From Vesta saturnalis (lineage: Eukaryota > Arthropoda > Insecta > Coleoptera > Lampyridae), in contig JARFJB010001945.1 in the NCBI GenBank assembly GCA_036346205.1, positions 4,325,001 through 4,389,000 of the forward strand: a stretch of 64,000 bases of DNA, written 5' to 3'. A program made the position numbers and the translations under genes. This document shows, piece after piece, positions 1 to 11,165 of the stretch. Within the stretch, counting starts at the first letter, position 1, and the number at the start of each line of letters is the position of its first letter. The notes beneath the pieces are model-generated. The model was given only the letters and a program-made list of their open reading frames with translations, made no database searches and was not told the DNA's origin.

Positions 1-65
<65 letters not shown>

Positions 66-459
66 CGCAGACACAGACACAGACACAGACACAGACACAG
101 ACACAGAGACAGAGACAGAGACAGAGACAGAGACAGAGACAGAGACAGACACAGACACAGACACAGACACAGACACAGACACAGACACAGACACAGACAC
201 AGACACAGACACAGACACAGACACAGACACAGACAGACACAGACACAGACACAGACACAGACACAGACACAGACACAGACACAGACACAGACACAGACAC
301 AGACACAGACACGACACAGACACAGGCACAGACACAGACACAGACACAGACACAGACACAGACACAGACACAGACACAACACAGCACACACACACACACA
401 CAACACACACACAGACACACACAGACACAACAGACACACACAGACACACACACACACAA

Positions 460-496
<37 letters not shown>

Positions 497-1637
497 AAGA
501 CACGACACAGACACAACACAGACACAGACACTCAGACACACACACACGCACGCAGCACGCACGCACCATGCAGGCCAGCACGCACGACCAGACACACACA
601 CACATGAACAGACACAACACAGCACACGACACGACACAACACACACACACACAGACAGCACACGCACACGCACACGACACACGACACACCACACCACACC
701 ACGCACACGACACGACACCACACACACACACACGACACCACAAGCACAGCGCACACGACCACACACACGCACACGAACACGCACACGCACACGCACACGA
801 ACACACACGAACACACGACACGCACCGCACATCACACGCACACGCACACGCACCACAACACCACACACACGCACCACAGCACACGCACACTCAGCACACA
901 CCACACACACCACACCACACACTCACACACTCACCCACACACCACACTCACACACTCACACACACACTCACACACTCACACACTCACACACTCACACTCA
1001 CACACTCACACACTCACACACTCACACACTCACACACTCACACACTCACACACTCACACACTCACACACTCACACACTCACACACTCACACACTCACACA
1101 CTCACACACTCACACACTCACACACTCACACACTCACACACTCTCACACTCACACACTCACACACTCACACACACACACTCACACACTCACACACTCACA
1201 CACTCACACTACACCATCACACACTCACACTCACCACTCACACACTCACACACTCACACTCACACACACACTCACACACACCACTCTCACACTCACACTC
1301 ACACTCACACACTACACACTCACACTCACACACTCACACTCACACACTCACACACTCACACACTCACACACTCACACACTCCACACACTCACACACTACA
1401 CACCACACTCACACACTCACACACTCACACTCACACTCACCTCACACCTCACACTCACACCACACACTCACACACTCACACACTCACACTCACACACTCA
1501 CACACTCACACACTCACACACTCACACACTCACACACTCACACACTTAAGACACTCACACACTCACACACTCGCACACTCACACACACACACACTCACAC
1601 ATGCCCACGCACACCCACACGCACACGCAAGTAGTAA
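1..1637. repeat. CA-rich compound microsatellite
   Basis: Successive simple repeats on the + strand: CGCAGA hexamers (1-66), ACACAG hexamers with an AGAGAC patch (about 67-380), CA and TA dinucleotides (TA run about 462-492), degenerate CACACG/CACGAC (500-900), then mostly 8-bp CACACTCA units (about 920-1600) and CACGCA at the edge of the next element. It has no stop codons in some frames, so a His/Thr-rich ORF of 371 codons appears (568-1683); this is a by-product of the repeat and not a gene. Confidence 0.95.
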
Positions 1638-3800
1638 GGGCCGGTTCTGGACTAGTTCAAGGTCACTCGCCCTCTGGTGGTGAGAATTGTAAACTTTTGG
1701 ATCTCTTCAAGGTCGTACTTTGCGGGAAATTTAAATTATTGAAGCTCGCTAAAAATAGAAATTGCAATGTCATCATTATCATCATATTACAAGATCACTC
1801 TGCGGTCAAACGTTTTGGCGGAAAATTTTGTATGTCACGGTCAAAAGCAAAAAATAGAAATTGCAATGTCATCATCATGTTACAATTCTTGGAAGTCCAA
1901 AAATAGAGTGGTCAAGGTTATTATTGTTATTATTCACCTGTAATGCATGAAGCAGCTACCCCTAATGCATAACCTACCCCTAGTAGGTAATTTCCAGCCC
2001 TTTTAAAAAAAAGATCAATTTTTCTCGAAAAGGGGCCAGAATTTGCCAAAAATATATTAAAAAGCCCCCCTAACACACCTGTCGCCTTTTAAGCAATTTT
2101 TTCCAGTCCAGCGTTTTCAAACAAACAAAATCAATATTTCTCGAAAACGGGCCAAAATTTGCCAAAAATAAATTTAAAACCGCCTTTCTTTGCTTTCTTT
2201 GCGTGTTTATGACTAAGTAACCTTTTTATGGGCAAAGACGATAGCAATGCATGAAGCAGCTACCCCTAATGTAAAAGCTACCCCTAGTAGGTGATAGAAA
2301 TATTTTTTAAGCAGATTTTTCCAAGTCCAGCCTGTTCAAAGAAAAAAATCAATTTTTCTCGAAAACGGGCCAGAATATGCCAAAATAAATTAACCCCCCC
2401 TCCTCCCCCAGCACCGATGTCGTCTTTCAAACGTATCTAACACATATATCAAATTAGGGCAGCTACCCTTAGTAGGTGATTGAAATATTATTTAAGCAAT
2501 TTTTCCAAGTTCAGCCTTTTCAAACAAAAAAATCAAAATTTAAATCTAAGAATTGATTTTTCAAGGTCAAAGAGTAATGACTTGCAGGGGTATCCTATTA
2601 CATTTCTTAGAAATTTAAAAATAGAATCAGTTCATGGAAACATGAAGAATGGCAGGTTGTTATGTATATATGTATGCTAAAAAGGAGATCAAGGTCAAAT
2701 GGTGCTTAGTTTGGCTAAATTGTGTGAAGGTGAAATAGTTTTCTAAACTAAAACTAGGACAAGGTGGGTATTTAACAAGTTTAAACATGTTGTAAGGGGT
2801 CCTTAAATCAAGGATCAAAATTGAAAGCTAAAAATAGACATTGCTACGCCATCATATTACAATTTTTAGAAATCTAAATATAGAGTTTTCAAGATCAAAG
2901 ATTAATGACCTGCAGGTGTATCATATTACATTTCTTGGAAATATAAAAATAGAATCACTGTATGGAAACAAGAAGAATGACAGATTGTTGTTGTCTATGC
3001 TAAAAAGTAAACAAAGGTCAAATGGTATATTACGATTCTTAGAAATCTAAGAATAGAGTGCTCAAACTGAAAGATTATAGACCCGCAGGGGAATCATATC
3101 ACATTTCTTAGAAATATAAACATAGAATGAGTTTTTGGAAACAAAAAAAATGACAGGTTGTTGTTTATGCTAAAAGTAGACCAAGGTCATGCTACGACCC
3201 CACCATATGTAAATTACACGAATCATTTCTTCAACAGTGTTTAGTCGTTGTACAATTGCGAGCAAGTAAAGTCGTTATAATGCAAGCAGCAATAAGATTT
3301 CTGGAGCGATATAAAGAAATGGACATCTCCTGATGGTAGCAGTTATTCATCATCATGCAGATTATCTAACTGATGCAATTCTCTAAGCACACCTTCCCCT
3401 CTACCATCAAAAATCGTGATTTAGTAATATATAGAAGGACAGTTCCGGTATCAACTCAAAATTCAAAAGCGTTCTCGAATCAGTAAAGATGGATCTATTT
3501 GCATTGAGCAATAGCACTTTCTGTAAATCCTCCACGAACGTAAAAGACTTGGAGGTAGGTGCAAAATATAAAGTGATTGATATGAATACTATCGACACGA
3601 AGTATGGTATACATATTATCATAGAAACCGAGAACTTTAAGTGTATACTTCCCTTACGATTTTATGAATACTTCAAAAAAGAAGATCGCATAGAAAAGTT
3701 TAAACAATATCTGGCTGAGAAAGACGTGTACATCACCAGCGCCGGAACTGTAGGAAAGACAACTAATTTAACATTTCTGTAAAAAAAATAATAACATATA
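1638..3800. repeat. Left arm of the inverted-repeat element
   Basis: The arm is built of diverged internal repeats. One module reads AAATTGCAATGTCATCATnA then TTCTTAGAAATCTAAAAATAGA (about 1750, 1855, 2845, 3030). Another runs from 'TGCAGGGGTATCATATTACA' through 'GACAGGTTGTTGTTTATGCT' (2585, 2910, 3080). A third (1930, 2250, 2460) contains 'CAGCTACCCCTA' and 'CTCGAAAACGGGCC'. Many copies end in TCAAGGTCA. The arm ends with the 97-codon ORF and its A-rich 3' flank. Confidence 0.75.
3489..3782 (+). CDS. Small ORF of 97 codons in left arm, unknown function
   Basis: Starts MDLFALSNSTF, ends VGKTTNLTFL, then TAA and an A-rich stretch with AATAAA-type signals (3822). I do not recognise it as a named gene. 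The middle reads LEVGAKYKVID, TKYGIHIIIETENFKCILP and LRFYEYFK. This alternation of short strands and a 'LP.RF' motif recalls small OB-fold-like proteins scattered through insect genomes, but that is inference. An inverted copy lies at 5686-5979 with 9 differences in 97 codons and no indels, so the frame is better kept than the surrounding arm, although this copy count cannot prove selection. It may be an element-encoded protein. No promoter was identified. Confidence 0.45.
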   Translation: MDLFALSNSTFCKSSTNVKDLEVGAKYKVIDMNTIDTKYGIHIIIETENFKCILPLRFYEYFKKEDRIEKFKQYLAEKDVYITSAGTVGKTTNLTFL

Positions 3801-5385
3801 TCTATGTATAATTGTTTGGAAATAAATTATATACCTTTTATTGCAAAAAAATGTCTTTTATTTTTTGATTAAATGAAGAGTAGGTTCATCATAACGAAAA
3901 GAGACGCTATGATGAGACAAAAAAATGTAGCGTATAATATGGTGTCTGCAGGTTTTTATATATTGGCTAAGCTCTTCAAGGTTAAAATTTATTGGTTTTC
4001 AAAACAGCAAGAAATATATTTCCACCTATGGAGCTAGCAAGTTGCAAGTTGCTCATTATGTATTCAAGCCTCCATTTCCATGGCACACCTTAGATAGTGA
4101 ATTTCAAAGACAAGCTAACTGGTTAATTCACAACCACCACTTTATCAAGTATACTTAGTGATTTCATGTCAACAACCGATGAGGTGTACGTTAAAGGACG
4201 ATTATGTTCAAAAATGTGTAAAACAACGTATTACTTTACCCAAACTTAATGCATGCTGTTTTTTCATACACAAAACTCTTGTCACTGCGCTTTGGCTCAT
4301 GTACATATCATTTATATGAAAAAATTGCAATGAAAGTCCAATAAATAAAGATTTATTAACTAACATCTATATACATATCTTATTCACATGTATTACCTCA
4401 ACGCTTTTATGAGTATTTCAAAGAAGAACTAGATCACTTTTCCTAAATACAGATAGCTGTAATTCTTAGAAATAAGAAAAAATGATTGGGGTTTTTGAGA
4501 GAGAGTGATGAAACTTATCATCAGTTTGTGTCCATCTCTTTTCATATTTATTCATTATTTCAAAAACTTAAACATACCGTGCGCATTAGCACCAGGCGTG
4601 TATGCAACTCATTTTACACAAATGCTTATCCTTACATAACATTTATTTGATTGTACACTCATAATACATCAATATACATATTTTTGGCCTCCTGAAACGT
4701 AAAATTGACATTACAATCTTGTGAACTTCAAGTATAACTTCATTTTTACGCACACTATTGTAAAAAAACGGCTACAATGTGGTAAAATGGTCAGTAAATT
4801 GTAAGCTTTCAGGAACAGAAAAAATATATGAAGTATAGAATAATAAAATATGTTTAAGGAAACTTTACTTTACACCTTTTCTGATTAAATACATTTCCAA
4901 AACAACGTTATTTTTACATTTTTAGTTAAAATTGTAAGATACCGCCATCTCTCGATAACTTAAACAGTGATGACGATAATTGACATGCTAGACATGAGTT
5001 AGTAAGATTTGACATTTTAGCAATTTATTAATGTTGGTTATGTTTATCGATATCACCAGTTGTTGAATTTACAAGAAAATAATTTGATATTGTTTTATTT
5101 AATACTATTAAACGGAAGATTGTTAAGGACAGTTAATTTTTTGTGACATAATTACGAGTGTTTTTTTTTCTATGTTTTATAAGCAGTACCTATACTAATA
5201 AAAAGTTTCAGTTTATATGGATTAATAGAAATATCCTTATTTTGTTAATCAATTAAGACAAATTCAATTTTAGTATAGCGAAAATTTGGAACGTTCATGC
5301 AGCGAGTTGGCTGATGCCAACAACAATTTGTAAATTGTTCGGCAGAACATTGTAAACACCGAAATTGTGAATAGTATAAACTTTG
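3801..5385. other. AT-rich loop between the inverted arms
   Basis: No ORF of note and no recognised domain. The sequence is AT-rich with homopolymer runs and has no visible counterpart in the arms. It could be the internal remnant of an element, or later filler DNA. Confidence 0.5.
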
Positions 5386-5560
5386 ATACAGTCAGCTCAA
5401 AAACAGATACCTGTTTTTCCAGCAACAGGCAGAAACAGCTCAAATAAAACAGCTCAAAGCAGGTACCCGTTTTCCTAAAACAGACCTAAAACCGGTACCC
5501 GTTTCCCAAAAACAGGTAGCCGTTTCCCAGAAGCGGTAACTGTTTCCCACAGAAAAGCTT
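5386..5560. repeat. Degenerate minisatellite with CAGGTACCCGTTT core
   Basis: About six imperfect units of roughly 20-35 bp share AAACAGGTACCCGTTTCCC (for example 5398, 5460, 5490, 5510, 5533). Unit variants replace GGTACC with GATACC, GGTAGC or GGTAAC. It lies inside the loop of the palindromic element. Confidence 0.7.
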
Positions 5561-5626
5561 AACGGAGTAGACTGAAAGCAGTTTAAGTTCTCATTGTCAA
5601 AAAAAAAATTTACTACAGCTAAAAAA

Positions 5627-5631
<5 letters not shown>

Positions 5632-5670
<39 letters not shown>
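5632..5670. repeat. TA dinucleotide microsatellite
   Basis: About 19 TA units directly beside the A-rich 3' flank of the right-arm ORF copy, at the inner edge of the right arm. Confidence 0.9.
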
Positions 5671-5673
<3 letters not shown>

Positions 5674-7450
5674 ATTATTTTTTTTTTACAGAAAAGTTAA
5701 ATTAGTTGCCTTTCCTACTGTTCCGGCACTGGTGATGTACACGTCTTTCTCAACCAGATATTGTTTAAACTTTGCAATGCGATCTTCTTTTTTGAACTAT
5801 TCATAAAATCGTAAGGGAAGTATACACTTAAAGTTCTCGGTTTCAATGATAATATGTATATCACATTTCGTGTCGATAGTATTCATATCAATCGCTTTAT
5901 ATTTTGCACCCACCTCCAAGTCTTTTACGTTCGTGGAGGATTTACAGAAAGTGCTATTGTTCAATGCAGATAGATCCATCTTTACTGATTCGAGAACGCC
6001 TTTGAATTTTGAGTTGATATCGGAAATGTCCTTCTATATATTACTGCATGACGATTTTTGATGGTAGAGGGGAGAGTGTGCTTTGAGAATTGCATCAGTA
6101 AGCTAATCTCCATCTGATGATGAATAACTGCTACCATCAAGAGATGCTGTCCATTTTTTTATATCGCTCCAGGAATGATATTATTGCTGCTTGCATTATA
6201 ACGACTTCACTTGCTCGCAATTGTACTACGACAAAACACTGTTGAAGAAATGATTCATGTGTAATTTACATATGGTGGGGTTGTAGTATGACCATGGTCT
6301 ACTTTTACCATAGACCTGTCATTCTTTTTGTTTCCATAAACTGATTCTATTTTTATATTTCTATGATACACCTGCTGGTCATTACTCTTTGACCTTGCAA
6401 ACTCTATATTTAGATTTCTAAGAATTATAATATGATGGCCTAGCAATGTCTAATTTTAGCTTTAAATTTTGATCCAAATGTGTCCTTGATTTGAGTACCC
6501 CTTACAACATGTTTAAACTTCTTAAATACCCAACTTGTCCTACTTGTAGTTTAGAAAACTATTTCACCTTCACACAATTTAGTCAAACTAAGCAACATTT
6601 TACCTTGATCTACTTTTTAGCATACATACATACATAACAACCTGTCATTCTTCATGTTTCCATGAACTGATTCTATTATTAGACTTCTAAGAATTGTAAT
6701 AGGATAACCCTGTAGGTCTTACTCTTTGACCTTTAATACTCTACTCTTAGATTTCTAAGAATTGTAATATGATCATGATGATCATGATGACCCTGCAATT
6801 TTTATTTTTAGCTTTAAATTTAGACTGTTTTGTTTGAAAAGGCTGAAAAATTGCTTAAAAAATATTTCTATCACCTACTAGGGGTAGCTGCCCCAATTTG
6901 ATATATGTGTTAGATACATTTAAAAGACGACATGCGGTATTGGGGGAGGGGGTTTAATTTATTTTAGGCATATTCTAGCTCATTTTCGAGAAAAAATTAT
7001 TTTTTTTCTTTGAAAAGGTTTGACTTCTATCACCTACTAGGGGTAGCTTTTACATTAAGGGTAGCTGCTTCATGCATGTTTTCCCATAAAAAGTTTACTG
7101 CATCATGCACACGCAAAGAAAGCCTTTTATTATAAACTAAGAAATGTCATGCGATACCCCTGCAGGTCAATAATCTTTGACCTTGACCACTCTATTTTTA
7201 GGCTTCTAAGAATTGTAATATGATGATAACATTGCAATTTATATTTTTAGCTTTTGACCTTGACATACAAATTTTCCGCCAAAACATTTGACCGCAGAGT
7301 GACCTTGTAATATGATGATGACATTGCAATTTCTATATTTAGCGAGCTCCAAAAAATTTCCCGCCAAAAGTTGACCTTAAATAGATCCAAAAGCTTACAT
7401 TTCTCACCACAAGAGGGCGAGTGACCTTGAACTGGTCCAGAACAGGCCCC
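5670..7450. repeat. Right arm of the inverted-repeat element
   Basis: The reverse complement matches the left arm from the 97-codon ORF (5686-5979) through the CATATGGTGGGG region, the TCATGATGATC/GCAATTTTTA modules, 'CTACTAGGGGTAGCT' (6875, 7035) and the GGGCC terminus. It is about 0.4 kb shorter than the left arm, mainly because some internal repeat modules are missing. Confidence 0.75.
5686..5979 (-). pseudogene. Inverted copy of the 97-codon ORF, one stop
   Basis: Reads MDLSALNNSTFCKSSTNVKD to the same end (VGKATNLTFL) as the left-arm copy. The frame is unbroken in length, but one TAG (5797-5799) replaces the Tyr of FYEYFK. Eight other codons differ, including Tyr to Cys and Gly to Asp in the TKYGI motif. 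Stop plus neighbouring changes suggest this copy is dead while the left-arm copy remains open. Confidence 0.6.
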
Positions 7451-7453
7451 TAA

Positions 7454-7660
7454 TCACTAATGACGCACGCCAACGCGCACGCGCACACGCGCACGCACAC
7501 GCACGCGCACGACGCCACACGCACACGCACACGAACACGCACACGCACACGCACACCACGACGCGCACGCACACGCGCACAAGCTTACTCGTGCACATGC
7601 CCACGTTCACGCCCACGCCCACACCCACGCACGCATGCGCACACGCTCACATCCAGAGAT
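7454..7660. repeat. CA/CG-rich simple sequence flanking the element
   Basis: Degenerate GCACAC/GCGCAC units on the + strand, the same strand composition as the CA-rich block before 1638. This suggests the 5.8-kb element inserted into one CA-rich microsatellite. Confidence 0.85.
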
Positions 7661-8669
7661 CATGGCCCAATCTTTGCGAAACTTGGCCAAACGTAAAGTT
7701 CGCTAAAAAGTCTATTTAGCGATAACGAAATCGAGCATTGCAACAAATTTTACTTGGGTCAAATTTGGGGTTCGAATCTTAGTAAGAATTTTGTCTACGT
7801 TAATATTTACTTGAATCCAAAGATTTAACTTAATGATTATCTGTATTTAATATTTGTGCAAATTACTGTTTTGTGTTACCCTAGATTGCTTATTATCTCT
7901 CATCCCTTTGTGCTTTCCTTTCAGTCATTCCTGCTCACCTCCTTCACCATCGCTATCCAGGAGTCAGGACAGTGGTGTCTTAACTTTGAGGAGCAACTTT
8001 TGGCGCCTGACTTACCAATTTTCTCAACGCCCTAACGTTTGCTTAAAGATCTATAGAGTAGAGACCTCTTTTCATTTTTCCTCCGCCTCATCTAACCACG
8101 TGACAAGGTACTTCAATATTGGACAAGATACAAGGATCGAAACATCACAAAGCAGCGGTTTTGCGTAGCCGGTATTTTTTCGTTTAATCCGAATTTAATC
8201 AGAATTGGCATTTGCTAGTTGTTGCCCAAATAGGGAAGAACCGAATGAACCGGGCGTCTAACCCACCAACGCATCAAAATTGCGAAACAGACAAAGAACT
8301 CCAATTAGCTCTTCTGATGATAACAGCCCAGGAACTGCAAGTGTCTTCTGAAGATGACAGCACTATCATCGAACCGAGCAAATCTCCTAAAGTACAAATG
8401 CGAAAAGACCAAGAAGTAGAGTAGCTCTGATGCTAACAGCTCAGAAACTGAGAGCTCTTCTGATCATGAAAGCTCAGAAGAAGAAACTTGTGTCAATAAC
8501 CTTCTATACCTACATATGTCTGTGTAGGTTGGAAGGTAATAAACAGTTTTCAATAGAACACGGGTTCAAAGCTGCCAACCTTGCTCGTGTCCAGGCACAC
8601 ATGAAACGTGTAATCCAAAAATAAAAACATTTATATTGTATCGTTGGTGATTTTATTGTTGAAGAAAGG

Positions 8670-8671
<2 letters not shown>
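7661..8671. other. Unassigned; acidic Ser-rich coding-like traces
   Basis: From about 8280 to 8520 the + strand, read across frames, gives ISSSDDNSPGTASV and then SSDANSSETESSSDHESSEE, a low-complexity acidic/serine stretch like those in nuclear proteins. It is followed by EGNKQFSIEHGFKAANLARV, ending at a stop with AATAAA (8621). At least two frameshifts separate the pieces. I do not recognise the protein; it could be the 3' end of a decayed gene or transposon. The 104-codon ORF at 7854-8168 shows no recognised feature. Confidence 0.3.
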
Positions 8672-9582
<911 letters not shown>

Positions 9583-10012
9583 CACTGTGTCATTTTAAAA
9601 CTTGCCATCCCCAGTACTTCAAAAACAACAAACCATTCAATAATCGCCGGGACTCGTCAGTTTTTCTTTTAGGGTGGAACATTTTTGACAGTCAAGGGTT
9701 CTTCATATGTTTAACCCTGTAACTCCTAGGAACCTCAATTTTAAAATCTCAAATACCCCACTTGTTATAAATCATTTGAAAGCCCCTTTCGTTATGAACA
9801 CAGCAGTGTATTCCTTTTGGAAATTGGATGAGATTTGAAAACGTTATGGGCCAAAAACGACTCGATTCACAAAAACTTTATTTAGTTATTTATTTTCTTT
9901 AACAGTTAATGTATGGTTGAAATAAAAAAATTTTAAAAAACATTCAAAGAAGAACAATACAATTTAGTTGGAGTAGCTCAGTCGTATACCATTTTATGGA
10001 TTGTTCAAAATG
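9583..10012. other. Probable 3' flank of a mariner relic
   Basis: The sequence after the transposase stop (reading minus) contains 'TTTGAAAGCCCCTTTCGTTA' (9776-9795) and TTGAACAC-like words typical of insect IS630 subterminal DNA. No matching inverted copy was found on the other side of the relic, so the ends of that element are undefined. Confidence 0.3.
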
Positions 10013-10800
10013 TTAACCATTTCTTTCCAAACGATAAAAAAGACGTTCATGAAATAACTCGCGCACTTTTTGAAAGGTTTCTGGCCTTATAACCCTACAC
10101 GCAGCTGTCATACGATTTTTTAAATCTTGAATGCTGATGTTTTGCAAACTACTGATTTAAGATAATCCTGAAGGAGAAAGTCATTTCTTGGTGGCCATTC
10201 TACTGCCCTTCTTCTTCCTATCCACCTACCAGGGATTGTGATATTCAACCAATCACGTACAGGTCTTGCGTAGTGCGCAGGTGCACCATCTTGTTGAAAG
10301 TGTATTAGGTCTTCTTGCAGTAAATGATCTCCGTGTTGATCTACTTGATTTTCTAAAGATTCAGTAACGACAATTTTGCTTGTTCACTTGACCATTTAGG
10401 AAAAAAGACACTCATGTGAGAAGCAAATATTTTTTAGTATATTGGGTGATCCATTAATCCGTTCTGACATCATTTCGTAAAATTGAATTTTTCGATCTGG
10501 GCCATCTTCGTACAGTTCCTGAAGTATTTGCAATTTATAGTGATGGAACATATATAATTTTGTAACTTTTTGTATTGATCCAATCAATATTCCAACTTGT
10601 TGTGAAACTTTTCTAATGGAAGTAGTTGGATCTGCCCGAAAATGACCCAACACCTCAATCTGAGCTGCTTCATTTAATACTCTAGACGTATTTTGTTTGG
10701 CATTGCCTACTGATCCGGATTCTTTAAACGTTTTCAAGTTGTAGCACATGAACATGCGAAACATTTTCATCTGGATTCCTACCGTTAAATGTTTGCATAC
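10013..10800 (-). pseudogene. IS630/Tc1-mariner transposase relic (DD41D type)
   Basis: Transposases of this superfamily cut and paste their own DNA with a DDE/D catalytic triad. Reading minus: TFKESGSVGNAKQNTSRVLN and DPTTSIRKVSQQVGILIGSI (HTH region), ILQELYEDGPDRKIQFYEMM, then NICFSHECLF where the first catalytic Asp (normally SDE) has become His. Below 10396 a shifted frame gives FQQDGAPAHYARPVRDWL, PGRWIGRRRAVEWPPR and the C-terminal ETFQKVRELFHERLFYRLER before TAA (10013-10015). The third-Asp motif is scrambled after WPPR. There are frameshifts near 10735 and 10390. It is dead, with no TIRs recognised. Confidence 0.85.
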
Positions 10801-11163
10801 ATAACAACTCGATAACTATTCCTTCCAAAAGTAATGCTGTACTTTTTTTTATTCCTCAGTCTGCTTAACTTTTTGTTTTAACTTTTCAGTTTTGGGTGGC
10901 AGAAGCTCGTTACAGGAGTTGCTTTTGATGCTACCATTGATTTCGTGCCACCGTTGCACTAAATTCGTGCAACATAAATCCTCTAATATACTTGTTGGAA
11001 CGCTACAATCACATGTTTGCACTTGCCATTCCTTGCTTAACATTGTACAGGGTTTTGATTTATATGGTGACATGTTGATATATTTCATAGGTTTTCGTCT
11101 ATTATCTTTTGAAAATATCGGAAGAAAAACTAATAAGGTACTTTTAGTAATCGTTGGCAAACA
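10801..11163 (-). other. Unrecognised 103-codon ORF region
   Basis: A minus-strand ORF (10849-11160) runs MPTITKSTLLVFLPIFSKDN to KLKQKVKQTEE with five Cys. It has no recognised domain, and the CxC and CC spacing fits no zinc finger I know. It lies between two transposon relics and may be chance or part of one of them. Confidence 0.15.
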
Positions 11164-11165
11164 TA

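Larger units (their letters stand above)
1638..7450. mobile_element. Large inverted-repeat element, possibly PIF/Harbinger-like
   Basis: The two ends are inverted copies: GGGCCGGTTCTGGAC at 1638 and its counterpart ending GGCCCC at 7450. Both are followed inward by the same AGTTCAAGGTCACTCGCCCT stretch. A direct TAA lies just outside each end (1635-1637 and 7451-7453), consistent with a 3-bp target duplication. GGGCC termini plus a TAA site are known of PIF/Harbinger elements, but no Harbinger transposase or Myb protein is visible, so the class is inference. Arms run roughly 1638-3800 and 5670-7450 and enclose a 1.8-kb AT-rich loop. Both arms carry the same 97-codon ORF, pointing outward-to-centre. 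The element sits inside CA/CG simple sequence. A terminus of the same family occurs at 43005. Confidence 0.7.

Noticed and set aside
568..1683. 371-codon His/Thr ORF
   Set aside because: Pure translation of the CA-rich microsatellite, with no domain or codon bias.
7854..8168. 104-codon ORF as a gene
   Set aside because: No domain, no splice or start context, mixed composition.
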